Translations under genes and position numbers: made by a program
Assembly: GCA_020465985.1 (NCBI GenBank)
Contig: JAANYP010003732.1
Span: forward strand, 293,501 to 357,500
Source: Centrapalus pauciflorus
Taxonomy: Eukaryota; Streptophyta; Magnoliopsida; Asterales; Asteraceae
Direction: 5' to 3'
Length of the DNA: 64,000 nucleotides
Part shown: in pieces, positions 35,743 to 47,601 of the stretch
How the letters are laid out: each line of letters opens with the position of its first letter
Position numbering within the stretch: the first letter of the stretch is position 1
The notes under the pieces: generated by a model
Seen by the model: the letters and a program-made list of their open reading frames with translations, nothing else
Told to the model about the DNA's origin: nothing
Database searches by the model: none

Positions 35743-36307
35743 TAAACCATTCCAGGAATTATTGTTTTACCGGTTAATTGTATAGCAAGTTAAAAAAAAA
35801 TATGCAATTTTGAATAATACAAAAATTGTCCACGAAATTAAATACTCGAAAAAAAAAAATTAGTTGCTTAATCGATAAATCTATTAATGTCAATGAGATT
35901 TTATAATATTCACCCAATTTAATTTGTACTATTTTATGTATAGTTTTAAAACATAGAAGTATTCAATAAGAAGGGTTCATCTTTTAGAATGGTATTAAGC
36001 TTTCCTCTCATTTTAATTATTGCATCATATCATTAAAGTTCTAGTGTTTGTTTCAATCAAGTCGTGGGTCGGTCGACCTGACACGTGATAACTGGTCTCG
36101 TGTTAAAATGATGACGTGGCATTCATGACATCTCTTTAGCAACAGTGGATATACAACACCAAACATTTATCAAGTTGACTTTTCAGCATTGGATGACTCT
36201 TCACCAACAACTGATCTATATTATGAGATGAATTCTCAACTTAATAATTAAATTTCCGTTTATATTTTTTTTCTTAAATATTGTGTGTGTTAACATGCAT
36301 TTTAAAA
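35743..36307. other. Spacer
   Basis: The right arm of the outer element ends near 35915. After that no feature is recognised. Confidence 0.45.
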
Positions 36308-37525
36308 TTGTGATATCAAAAACTATATGGGATAACTTTTTGTTTTTGACATCTAAAGTTTCTTTTTTTTTTTTTTGTATTTGAACTTTTTATTTTTATA
36401 CAATACATAAATTGGATAATTGTGTAAAAAACTCTCAACTTGTCAGATTTTTGTGATTGAAATCCTAAACATTTTTCGTTGCATAGAAAACTTCGAACTA
36501 ACTAAAAATCAGTAAATTAAGGTTTTATTAATGGGTAACCGGTTGATACCGGTTTTTAATCATGCGTTAACCGGTAAATAACCTACATGAAATAAATTTT
36601 AATTATTGAAACCGGTTGCCAAGTATTACACATTATTTAAATCTCCATTGATAATTTTTTAGTTGTAATTTTTAAACAGGATTACATCATCAACATGGCT
36701 TTAAATGATGTGTCATACTTGGCAACCAATTTCAACAATTAAATTTATTCCACGTACGTTATTTACCGGTCCACGTAGGATAATAACCGGTTTTAATCGG
36801 TTACCCATTCATAAAACATTGATTTACTGATTTATAGTTAGTTCGGGGTTTTCTATTCAACGAAAAATGGTTTGGGGTTTTAATCACAAAAAACTGACAA
36901 ATTGAAGGTTTTTTGTTGTGATATCAAAAACTATATGGGATAACTTTTTGTTTTTGACATCTAAAGTTTCTTTTTTTTTTTTTTTTGTATTTGAACTTTT
37001 TATTTTTATACAATACATAAATTGGATAATTGTGCAAAAAAACCCTCAACTTGTCAGATTTTTGTGATTGAAATCCTAAACATTTTTCGTTGCATAGAAA
37101 ACTTCGAACTAACTAAAAATCAGTAAATTAAGGTTTTATTAATGGGTAACCGGTTGATACCGGTTTTTAATCATGCGTTAACTGGTAAATAACCTACATG
37201 AAATAAATTTTAATTATTGAAACCGGTTGCCAAGTATTACGCATCATTTAAATCTCCATTGATAATTTTTAGTTGTAATTTTTAAACAGGATTACATCAT
37301 CAACATGGCTTTAAATTATGTGTCATACTTGGCAACCAATTTTAACAATTAAATTTATTCCACGTACGTTATTTACCGGTCCACGTAGGATAATAACCGT
37401 TTTTAATCGGTTACACATTCATAAAACATTGATTTACTGATTTTTAGTTAGTTCAGGGTTTTCTATTCAACGAAAAATGGTTTGGGGTTTTAATCACAAA
37501 AAACTGACAATTTGAAGGTTTTTTG
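36308..37525. repeat. Tandem duplication of a foldback element
   Basis: Two copies, 36308-36915 and 36916-37525, are about 97% alike by eye. Each holds a left flank and then a foldback whose arms (for example gttgcatagaaaacttcga and its inverse) are over 200 bp and contain ACCGGTTGATACCGGT-like words. The flanks of the foldback in copy 2 (ataattgtg and gtaattgcg) suggest a decayed 9-bp target duplication, so the base unit is probably Mutator-like. The duplication joins the right arm of copy 1 straight onto the left flank of copy 2. Confidence 0.85.
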
Positions 37526-38546
37526 CGTAATTGCGTCCCCGTTGCACAAGAATATATATTTTGATAAGAAAGCCCAATTGTACAAGGATCAAGAGCAGGC
37601 CTTTAAGCCTAATCATAGAAACATATAATGATATAAAGTCAGTCTACTGTAAGAATATATTTTGATCACAAAAAGAAAAAGCATAAAAAATGATTTTAAA
37701 CTTAAATCTTTCATAAATAACTTTTTGAATTTTAAACACAAAATGTAGAAAATTCGAAGGATTTCAAATACTTGGAAATCTGAGAGTCGTAACGATCACT
37801 TTCAGATTGAAGTATTTCGATGGTACAATCGAAATCCCAATCGGGGGCGCTGCCCCCGGACCCCGGTAATTAATCTTAAATAAACTTGAACAAGTGTGCA
37901 CTCCGCACCATCCTAACTTGTTCAATATTTAATAAGATTATTTTGATCAAACAAGTTTATCCAATTACTTACATCGTATTGGTGACAATTTACCAACACA
38001 AAATGTTGATAATCACTTTTACAATTGAAATCATGTAGGAGTCAAGTGTTATCTCCAACTAGGCAGAGATTGTTGGATAAGTTGCTTAGGTTCAACTCGA
38101 ACTTACCTTATGAACTAACCATATACAAGTCTATGCAAGCCACTGGTACGTGTAACTAATATAAGTTTAAAGAGTGTTTAGATTTAATAGGAGGGAGAGA
38201 CTTTTTTTATCTCAAACTTTGAACAATCTTACAGAATTCAAGTCAAAGGATTGTGTTTATTCTAGCCTAAAGATGTCCATCCTAACGGCCACAGTTCAAG
38301 CCTATAGCATAGTTAGCCCAAAGCTCGAGTTTTTCAAACTTTGGCAAGCACAAGACATGCTAACCCCTGTTCGGCTTCGACACAAATCAAATGTTGTGTG
38401 GTTTTTTTTATTAGAATTTGAACTTTTTTTTGTATAAGAATTCAAGAGTATATGGTTCTGCCCGGAGACAGTAACATAACAAACTAGAATACAAATATAT
38501 CATCATGAAGGGGGAAAAGAAAATTGAATGAAAAATCATGTAAGGC
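37526..38546. other. Spacer including the CHUP1 3' region
   Basis: It includes a GC-rich hairpin GGGGGCGCTGCCCCC at about 37843-37857 in otherwise AT-rich DNA, probably an old repeat fragment. The CHUP1 3' UTR should occupy the right end. The polyadenylation site was not assigned. Confidence 0.45.
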
Positions 38547-41500
38547 TCACGCTTCAGGCATATTTTCATCATTGGTTTGTTTATTCATACGGCTTCTTAG
38601 TTCTTCAAATGCCTTCATACTCTCGGCATCAAACCCTCCTGCAAACTGTAAACGAAAACCAAGGCTTTCAGTAACACCAAAGCATAGAATATGTATCCTT
38701 GGAAATGCTCAATCTAGTTTCACAAGAGACATAGCATAGGAGACAAGAAGAAATATGGATTACCTGATGAACTCGGAAAGCAAAACGCACCCCCTGAAGC
38801 ACCAAAAACTCTCTGTTTGGTTCTTTTTCAGGTCCTTCCAATGCATCAAGTTCTGAAGCAACCCGCTTCATGTATTTCCTTGCCAATTGTACAGATGAAA
38901 GCTTGATCTGCAAAAGAAATGGTTCTTTTTATAGTGTATTTTAATCAATTAACGGTTCTAACTTCAGTTATGCTGACAAACCATACCTTGCCTACAACTC
39001 CTGAATCTTGCAACCAGTTAACTGGGATGCCGAATTCTTTATATCTCGACATAGCCATGTCCCTTGTTCGTAGTAGTGCATAAACACTGTTCTCCACTCT
39101 GAAAGGATACCAAATTGTACATCTTACTAACATTTAAGGTTGACTGTGCACCAAGGCTCACGTTTCACAATGAATTTTTGTTCTTTTTTGTTTTTGTTTT
39201 GTTTTGTTTTGTTTTTTTTTGTTTTTTTTTTTTTTTTTTTTTGGGGGGGGGGGGTGTTGTAATCAAGAATAAGAGTGCTAGTACATACTTCTCTAGTAAC
39301 TTGTACATTTTCTTCAAAGCAGCTTCACAAGGGACATTCGGATCATCAACAAAATTAGACACTTGTTTTTCAAGCTTCATCAAATCTTGATATTCAAAGG
39401 CCGCTTCTCGTAATGCATCTGCTTTGCCTTCTGGCCAATCAAAGTGCTTGAGGACTGCCCGCTCGTCAACCTATTCAAACACAGGAATGTCAATTAGATA
39501 TCGCAGCACAACTAATATGTGGTGGTTTACAATATGCTCTATTATTCCTGTTTAGAATATTATTCATGAACTTGTTATACTTTTGTTGTGATTCAAACTT
39601 CTCCATAATATTGATACGAACCAAACTGATAATACTATTAATCACAACATGAAAGAATGAAAATGCTTACCAAAAGGTTCCTATGATTCGAGATGTAGGC
39701 TCTCTCAAAAGTTTAAAGACTCCAATAAATTTCTGCACTCCCAGAGCATCCCTCTTTGATCTCTATTTCTAGCTATTCTATGTCTATCTAAAGCAAATAA
39801 GAAAACAACTCTGACTAGGAGACATAAGTTTATTGTTATTGTTATCTTCTAATAATTCTAAATCTATTTTTATCTGAAAAAAAACTACTTATTATCCTTA
39901 TCTAAATTAATAAAACTACTGCCCACCCCCAACAATTAAATAATTACCTAGCACCCCTTACAATAGGGTGGATTGGTATCAAATATTTGAACAGAAATTA
40001 CTATATCTATCGAAAAAGATATTATTATAAAAAAAAAACTATGAAGTATAACTCGAAGCATACCAAGAATGAGAGTTCTTCATCTAGCCAGTTCACGAAA
40101 GTCAGCAAATCTTCTACGTGTGTAAAAGAAGCAGCACGAACTTCAGATGCAAGTGACTCAACGAAATCACCTTGAGTTTCAACATCAGCTTTTACCTGAA
40201 CAAAAACAATGCATGATATACATTATCACCATATCCCAGCTGGTAACAATGTGTCTAAATTCAATCAAATAATATAAATTTGATCGACGCGTACAGCTAA
40301 CAGGAATGTTGATCGGTTCTCTATCTCCCCAATCATGTTACTCCTTGCATCTGCTGCATTAGATGCAGAAGAGGATATGATTGATGTATCCTTCTTAGCT
40401 TCACGCTTCATCAAGCTCTGGTAAAATTCGACCACCTCTGGAGCCCTGTGAACTTTATCACCACCACCTGCTCCTCTAGCAAGGCTTCCTGGTGGAGGAG
40501 GTGGACGAGGTGGCCCGCCAGGTGGTGGTGGTGGTGGCGGAGCACCTGGTGGAGGAGGTGGAGGAGGAGGTCCACCACCAGGTACCCCACTTGATGGATT
40601 GGCAGTTGTAGAAGGAGAACCTCCGGTAGGTCTAGGAGGAGGGCGAGGAGTCCTAGGTGGTCTCTTTTCAATATGGGCAAATTGCATCTTGCTCACAGCT
40701 GGTGAACTAGCTTCCTTACCATCAGTAGACTGATCACCCGAAGCAGCAGCGGATATTACTGCCCTCTCCTTGACCTGAGCAAGTTTTGGCGGTAAAGTCA
40801 CTGGCTTACTGTCTCTTGGTGGCTTGTAACTTGAAGTATCTCCAAACCTAGCTGCTCTTGCTTGATCAGCTTTTTGCTTAATTTTCTTCTCTCGCTCTAA
40901 AGCGAGCTTATGACGGTCTTTATATGCTGGATACTTTTCATCCAGAACTCCTTCAACTGATTTAGACATTAATTGGAATGATGATGCAACATTGTTTAAA
41001 TCAGAAGCATTTCCTGTGTTAATTTGAGGGAGGTTTGGACTTTCAGGAGAATCTTGGTCACCTGCACCAAAAGTAGTGATGGCTACAGATTCACCTGCAT
41101 TCCTTAGCATGAGAGCTTCTAAAGGACCCCTTGGTTTATGGCTAACACTAACACGAGGAGACCCTCCTGCAAATGATCTTGCAGGTGAAGATAGGGTACT
41201 AGAATCGTCTTTGGTTTTTCCCCATTTCTTTAGTTTTTGAATCAAACTTGGCTTTTTACTAAGGCTACTGTATCTACTCATGGAACTGTCGATGGAAGCA
41301 GTATCAAAATCTTCACTTCCAGGAGACGATGGTTGAGAAAAGTTGCTCTCGAGATCAGTATCGCCTCCTTGCCCACGTTCTGAACCTGCATACTCCAACA
41401 TCAGCTGTTTAGCTTTTTCCTGGGATCTCGGGCTCAAATTCTTGTTAAGGTCACGAGCTGATATTTTCCCTGAAGGTGTTTCGTAGTTTCGAAGCTCAAA

Positions 41501-42959
41501 CCTCAGACAAGCATTGACCCAACGAAGGTACACCAGCTCTTCAACTTCACTAAACCTGTTCATCTGGAGTCCTTCTACTTGCTTTAAAAGGTCCTCATTT
41601 GTGTGCTTCAACTTATTGACCTCCTCTCTAACACTGGCCACCATTTCAGTCTGTAGCAGCATGAAAATACATTAAAAGTACAATCAAACAGAATCGACCT
41701 ATAATGATGTGAAGGCATTTGACAACTTTACCTCAGTCATATTTGTTAGTGCCGTTACTCTCGACTCTGCTGCATCCAGTTTAACAACCAACTCTCTCTT
41801 CTCATGCTGAAGCTCTCGGTTCTTTCTTTTAAGCTCTCCAACCTCTACCTCTAGTTCTTTCAGAGCTTTTAGCTTCTTATCGATATCGGTGTCTTTCTTG
41901 ACAGCATCCTGCTCCTTTGTCTGAAGAATCCCAACTTGTTGCTTTAATAACAACAGCTGCCCTTTAGTCTGGTTTGCCTCGAGCTGAAACTGCCTCTGTA
42001 GCTCCTTGATTTTATTCCTGGCTGCCTCCAACTCCTTCTTGTATGAAGCTCCATGAAGCACTTCTTCTTGTAGCTTTTTTCTCTCTGTCTGCAAAGAATT
42101 GATTGTGATGTTCAACATATCAATCTCCACCGTCTTGATCTTTAGCTGCCTTTGCAATTCAACGATATCGGACTCTTGTTCCTTCAACCCATAGTATTCA
42201 AGCAGTTCACCTTCAAGCTTGACTTCTCTCTCCTCGAGCTCTTTGACTAAGTTGCGTAATCGTTCCAGTTCATTTGCATTGTTAGCCATCTCAGTTTCAT
42301 ATACCCGATCTTTCTCGGCTTTGGTATCTGTTCCTGTATCGTATTTGTCCCCTGGGAATGGAATATCAATCTCACCTGATAAAAGATCTTCAAATTCTGG
42401 CAAAATGTCATCTTCAAAATCAGGATTGCTCAGTTGAGCATTGATTAAACCACTAATTAGTTTGACCTCTTCTTTCTCCTCTTCCTCTTCATTATACTAC
42501 ATATACGTAAAAGCCTCATTCAGTGCCCAGAAACAACCATACTCCAAATAGGACGAGAATGGAACATGTATAGAAGGGAAAGATCATCAAACTTAATTAA
42601 GAATACCTTCGTTTCTCCAAGACTATTTGTGATCTGCTCTTTATCTTCTGATTTTTGCTGATGTTGCTCAGAGGTTGTTTCATTTTTTCCTGAACTCCAA
42701 TTTCACCATAAAGCCATACAGTAACATCAGTATTCATACAAAGACATAGAAATAAGCACGCCTCTTTCTAGATAAATAGATTAAACTTTTCCTAGAATAA
42801 AAGCCACACCAAACAGTGGAGATAATATAAAAACAACTACATATATTAAAGCAAGATGTCTGAGCAAGAATCACCTGACGGAGGACGCTTGACGCTAACC
42901 TGCTTAACTGCATAAGCTGCAATTGAAGCAGCAACCACAAAGCCTAACCTGACAATCAT
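38547..42959 (-). CDS. CHUP1: Chloroplast movement protein CHUP1
   Basis: Outer-envelope protein that links chloroplasts to actin for light-driven positioning. Nine exons: 42875-42959, 42607-42689, 41732-42496, 40295-41650, 40064-40195, 39289-39470, 38987-39098, 38764-38907 and 38547-38645. All have GT/AG and joined phases, giving 2958 nt and 985 aa (about 1000 in Arabidopsis). Residues 1-17 (MIVRLGFVVAASIAAYA) are the hydrophobic envelope anchor. An acidic run and DDILPEFEDLLSGEI follow, then a long coiled coil to about 340. A Ser-rich part and a proline-rich segment at about 650-700 come next. The conserved C-terminal domain (about 760-985, with WLDEELSFLVDERAVLKHFD) ends it. Intron 6 contains T21 followed by G12. 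The start is fixed by the anchor. Recognition is by strong family similarity recalled from memory. Confidence 0.95.
39222..39254. repeat. T21-G12 homopolymer junction in CHUP1 intron 6
   Basis: A run of 21 T passes directly into 12 G, preceded by TTTTG repeats. It lies in the intron between coding exons 6 and 7, about 35 bp from the donor. Lengths may be uncertain. Confidence 0.9.
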
Positions 42960-45900
42960 GTAGGAATTGTGTGATGGAAAGTACGATATTTCCACTCATC
43001 TATAGATATAGCCCACAAAAATCCAAATGCCCTTTCAACCAGCATCCCAGGACTCCATGGTTAACCATTCAAACCATATATGCAGCACATGTGGAACACA
43101 CAAAGCAAATAACCTGTGCCTGCAGAAGACCTGGAACTAGAAGAATTCTAATTCAGAATGTTTGGAAACAGTAAATTAGCAAATTGTGACGAACAATATC
43201 AAGCTACAACCATCTCCAGAAAAGAATTATCAAAGTTTCTGACATGTAGAATATCATCACCATGGTAAATACTAGGAGCCACACCAACCACAAGTATCTA
43301 GTGGCCAAGTTCTATTTCCAAAGGATTGACATTTTCTAAAATGTGTGGGTCTGATTTTGTTCTGATGAGTACAATGTTTAACACCAATGAATTTACAGAC
43401 CAAAAACAACTTCAGGAATGGTAAAGTTGAATCATGCTCGCATGTAATTCTGAAAGTTAATTAAGAGTTTAAGTGAGGCCATGTCATTGTCTTGATTATA
43501 CTTGATAACAATTAATTTCGGTAGATATCTAGATGGCCTTTGTCCACTCGATCTTTTTTATAGTTCTTGAGCCTTGTTGCAGTTATCTTGACATCCAAGT
43601 TTGAAAAACACCCACAAATAATAACCGATGGATGAAAATCAATCTCTTTCTTTTGTCTTTAGTTATGCCAGCGAGGACCCGCAAAAGGAAATTTCTAATC
43701 AGGACGGTTGAATCACTTAGGTTGGTACAATTAAAGAGTGAGGACTTAAGATGGACGAGGTGGGCCCTCTTCACAAGACAAGTGCAAAAATATGGTTGCT
43801 TTTCTTCTTGGTTTTGATGGAAAATATAGGGGTAGATGAGAAAGGTAGGTTAACAAAAGAAAGGCAGAGATTGACTTTCGTATATGGATTGTTGCATATG
43901 GCATATGTTAACCAAAGCCCATGATAAAGATAAAGAGAGTGAAACAAAACCTTATCCCTGGCTATAGAAACAAGCCTTTGTGCCCACAAATTGTCTCCTT
44001 TTGGATCTTTCTGCTAATTTACATATTAGGTGGCATAGGTCCAGAGGCAAAGATATATTATGGCAATAGGCGAGATTACACAGTTACACAGCTTCTAAAA
44101 TGGAATATTATTTGCAACAGCCAATATTAAACATATGGATTAGTAGTTGATATTATTCCATCCATCCTGAAGAAAGACATACATATTTAATGCGGTATTT
44201 GACTAATGAAAAAATACCCAGAGTACCCATAATATTATAAATTGGAGCAAAGTTGTGAACCATAATCAATCTCATAAATATCTTGTACTGATTACTAATA
44301 GACAAATAGTTACCAAATGTCATATGGTCTAGCGATATCCAAGATGTTTCTTCCCTGGTTGAGGTTTCAAAATTCAAATCCAAAGTCTAATGTAGGATTA
44401 AAGAAAAAATTAGGTTTGTTATCAAAAGGTACTGTATTTTCATTGGATGAAATATTCTTTTTCATGACAGACCATGATAAATAATGTATTGGCATTTTTT
44501 TAAACGGAGAGAGTGTTTGTGTCCTAAAAGTAAAGTCTACTTGTTTACTTTTGACAATTTAAAAAGTTCTAATTTTAACTTTTGTATCGTTAATCTTATG
44601 TGTGGTTACACGGTATGTGTTGATAGTTTTTTTAATCTATAAGAAACTCTAGATATTACAACCGAACAAAATTTTTAAAAGAAACTCTAGATATCATTAT
44701 AATTTTGGAACCTATAATACTACTCCCTCGATCATGGAAAATATCATCAAAGTAACAAGCAAGTTAAGTTTAACCATAAATTTGGAAAGTGAGGTGAAAT
44801 ATCCATCACTTCAAACTTATGTACTTTGACAATTGAATGGTGAAAAATCTTTTCCAAAAAAGGTACATTTAATAATAGGCAACCTAAGATAAAAAGTACT
44901 GCTGTTTTCATTGGGAGATGAACTGGTTTTTAATAAATTATATTCCAGGCTCCAGCTAGGTGCTAAGCGAGTGGACTGTGGACCACCATTTTATGGGCCC
45001 GTCTTAGTTGCATAAAGACAAGGAATCTACGATCCTGGTTATGGGTAGGACTCTTATCCACCACCTAAGGCCTAAGGGTGAGTAGACACAGATGAATTTG
45101 CAATTAATTTCTTCTAGCCTCCCAGGTTTAAAGATATCGGTACGGTTATATTTCCATTCGTTTCATGTATGATATGACCATTCTTTGCCGTTCTACTAAG
45201 TACTAACTTTCAGAGTGTACAATTTTTTTTCCTGTGTTCATTTACCTGGCTGAACATAATACACAAAGAACATCCACAATTGACTGAGAACTTTCAGAGT
45301 ATACATTTAATAAGCTTTTCCATGAATAACCAACTACATTTCCTCAACATGGTAGAAATACTTCACAAAGTCATTCAAGACATATATCAATTGAGACAAA
45401 CCAGTAGAAATCCCTTGTAAAATGGCTTCTGAAAAATTAAGCTCTCAATTTCAGGTATCAGATCGTCTACTTTGTTTTTTGCATCTGTCATCTGTGTAGT
45501 CCAAATCTGGGGTAAGATACCACTTTACATGCATAAGGTACAAGTACCCGAGGTATGCATTGAATTTGAACATTTAAGTACAGAAAAAAGGTTTCAAGTT
45601 ATGTTCTGCAGTTTCATGGGTCTGATTGAAACGCATATACGTTAAAAAAAACATAACATGAACATTATAAGTAGATGTATATACCTTCTAGAACGATTGT
45701 CACATCTAATTAAGTTCACAAAACACATTAGCATTCAGAAAATTAAATTATATTAGAACAGAAAGAAAGAATTTACAGACCACTCTGTTACTTTTGAGGC
45801 TTCGACCTAATTAAGGGCACACCTAAAATAATATACAGATTTTCAATCCTTTGGCTTCATTTCAGGCTATCCTGGAATAATAATACAGGAAAAGCTCCAG

Positions 45901-46230
45901 AAACTATAATTTCATTTTGCAAGCAATTCTTCTCAATAAAGTAATAAACCCTAATATTCTTATACGTTTTACGTACAGACAATTACAGTTCTGTTAAAAG
46001 TAAGCACAAGCAAGATCAATATTCATTTGTGATAGGTTGAAAAAAATAAAACCAAATATGAGTCAAATAATCCACGAAATACACAGAGTTCGTAGTGAGG
46101 AATCAGGATTACCTATTTGCCAGATGATTGTAAACTGAGAGATTGATCGTTTGGATGATGATGAAAGCAGAAAGCGTATGTGTTTGTGCTTGATTTTAAA
46201 AGTGTAAATGCAGCTTCCGTGAGGGGGAAA
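42960..46230 (-). other. CHUP1 5' leader intron and promoter region (inferred)
   Basis: No gene is recognised in these 3.3 kb. A good donor (AAATAG then GTAATCC) at 46113/46112 follows a transcript-like stretch (about 46113-46230, with CTTTCATCATCATCC and TCTCTCAG). This suggests a 5' UTR exon spliced to an acceptor a short way before the start codon. Candidate acceptors exist near 43001 and 43120, but upstream ATGs make either choice uncertain. Confidence 0.4.
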
Positions 46231-47601
46231 GATCAAAGGCGTTTGTTTATTAATGGCGGGAATAGTTTTTCTTTATTTTTTTTTTACTTCAAAAAAATTT
46301 AAGAATTCAGAGTAAAGTAAATGTAAACGAATGCTGAAACGTTATTCAAAGAAAATGAAATTTAAATTTAGTTTGTTTAAATCTTTTGCTAATAAATATA
46401 AAAAGTTAAATTGTAGTTGTTTGTTATCAATTTCTGTGTTTATAGAAATTTACATTCTTACCAACTTATACATCAATTAAATTTCAACTTATACATGAAT
46501 TAGATTTCAACCTACATTATTAACCAACACTAAAAACTATCTTTTATGCATCACCACCAAACACATTATAACTAAATTATGAACTTTAATTCCTTCGAAT
46601 TTCATTACATGAATCAAACGTCACTCTATTTTTTTCGTATCTAAATCTGTTTTTTAATCTTTAGTATATGGATAAATATTTTTTTTCTTGAATTTATATA
46701 AACTAAAGTTTACAAAATTGTTAAAGTTGATGTATTGAAAAGTCACATCCATACCTCTAAATAAGACAAAAGAAAAATATCAAATGACTTAATCGTAGAA
46801 ACAAGACAAAAAATATCAAAGGACTTAAAAGAAGTCATGGGACTTAATCGTGAAAACAAAAAAGAAAATGATTTTTTTTAATATAAACCTTTATTTTTAT
46901 ATCTTTAATTGTTAGTTGTTGCGATCGTAATCAATCCCTATAAATAGGAGCATTTGTAAGATTTAAATTGAAATGTAAACTAATATCGAGTTTAGATAAT
47001 ATCAACATTTAGTTTGAAAAGGCAAATTACAAATAGCAGTTGGACATGACATTTCAGGTGATGAAAATGACAGATCTTTACTTATTTATTAGTATTTATA
47101 AACATTAGTGCATCAGTTATGCAATTTAAGCAAAAGCTATGAAATTTAGAATTATGCAATTTATGCATCAGTTAGTATGCTTTAAAGGTCATACTAACTA
47201 CTAAGCTGAACTAGCCAGATGGTCAAATGAGTTGGCTTGCTGCTTACCTTCTTGAAAAAGAACCGACTTACAAGCCAATTTTTATCGTCTATGCCCCTAC
47301 ATTTAATTGAATAAACACAAGCCCACAAGTTCTTAAGAAATAATGTTGAAAACTGCCACTGAACCATTAACACCCATGTAATTGACATCATAAGAAAAGC
47401 TATAGCTAGATAAAGGCTCTTTCAGAAACTGGTAAATTTTTGAACCTCTTTGTTTTTGAACGATTGATCTCGAAGCACATTTTCTATTTGCAAGTACCAA
47501 CACGATGCCAAGCATACCAACCCAGCGATCCTTGCGACCAACAGTTCCTCAACTAAATCATTAATAATTAATCAGATAATTTGGTTTTTCAAAAAGACCC
47601 C
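46231..47601. other. Spacer between CHUP1 and the SLH-like gene
   Basis: AT-rich. No gene or element recognised. It should hold the CHUP1 promoter and the 3' UTR of the next gene. Confidence 0.5.

Larger units (their letters stand above)
33478..35915. mobile_element. Outer inverted-repeat element with nested insertions
   Basis: GGGTTGATATTGAAAAAACC and the next 80 bp match the reverse complement of about 35800-35915, including ttcgagtattta and gatttatc(a/g)attaag. The end motif also matches the foldback at 59100-59911. Two later elements (33654-35303 and 35376-35742) lie inside. No clear target duplication, so the limits are tentative. Confidence 0.5.

Noticed and set aside
37843..37857. GC-rich hairpin as a terminator
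   Set aside because: Eukaryotic context; no gene ends there and no T run follows. Probably an old repeat fragment.
39165..39383. Lys-rich frame on the minus strand
   Set aside because: It is part of CHUP1 exon 6 read through its splice donor into the poly-A side of the intron.
40411..40680. His/Leu-rich 89-codon frame
   Set aside because: Out-of-frame shadow of the proline-rich codons of CHUP1 exon 4.
43583..44383. Short frames in the CHUP1 upstream region as separate genes
   Set aside because: All are under 80 codons, unrelated to any family, and lie in the probable 5' leader intron.
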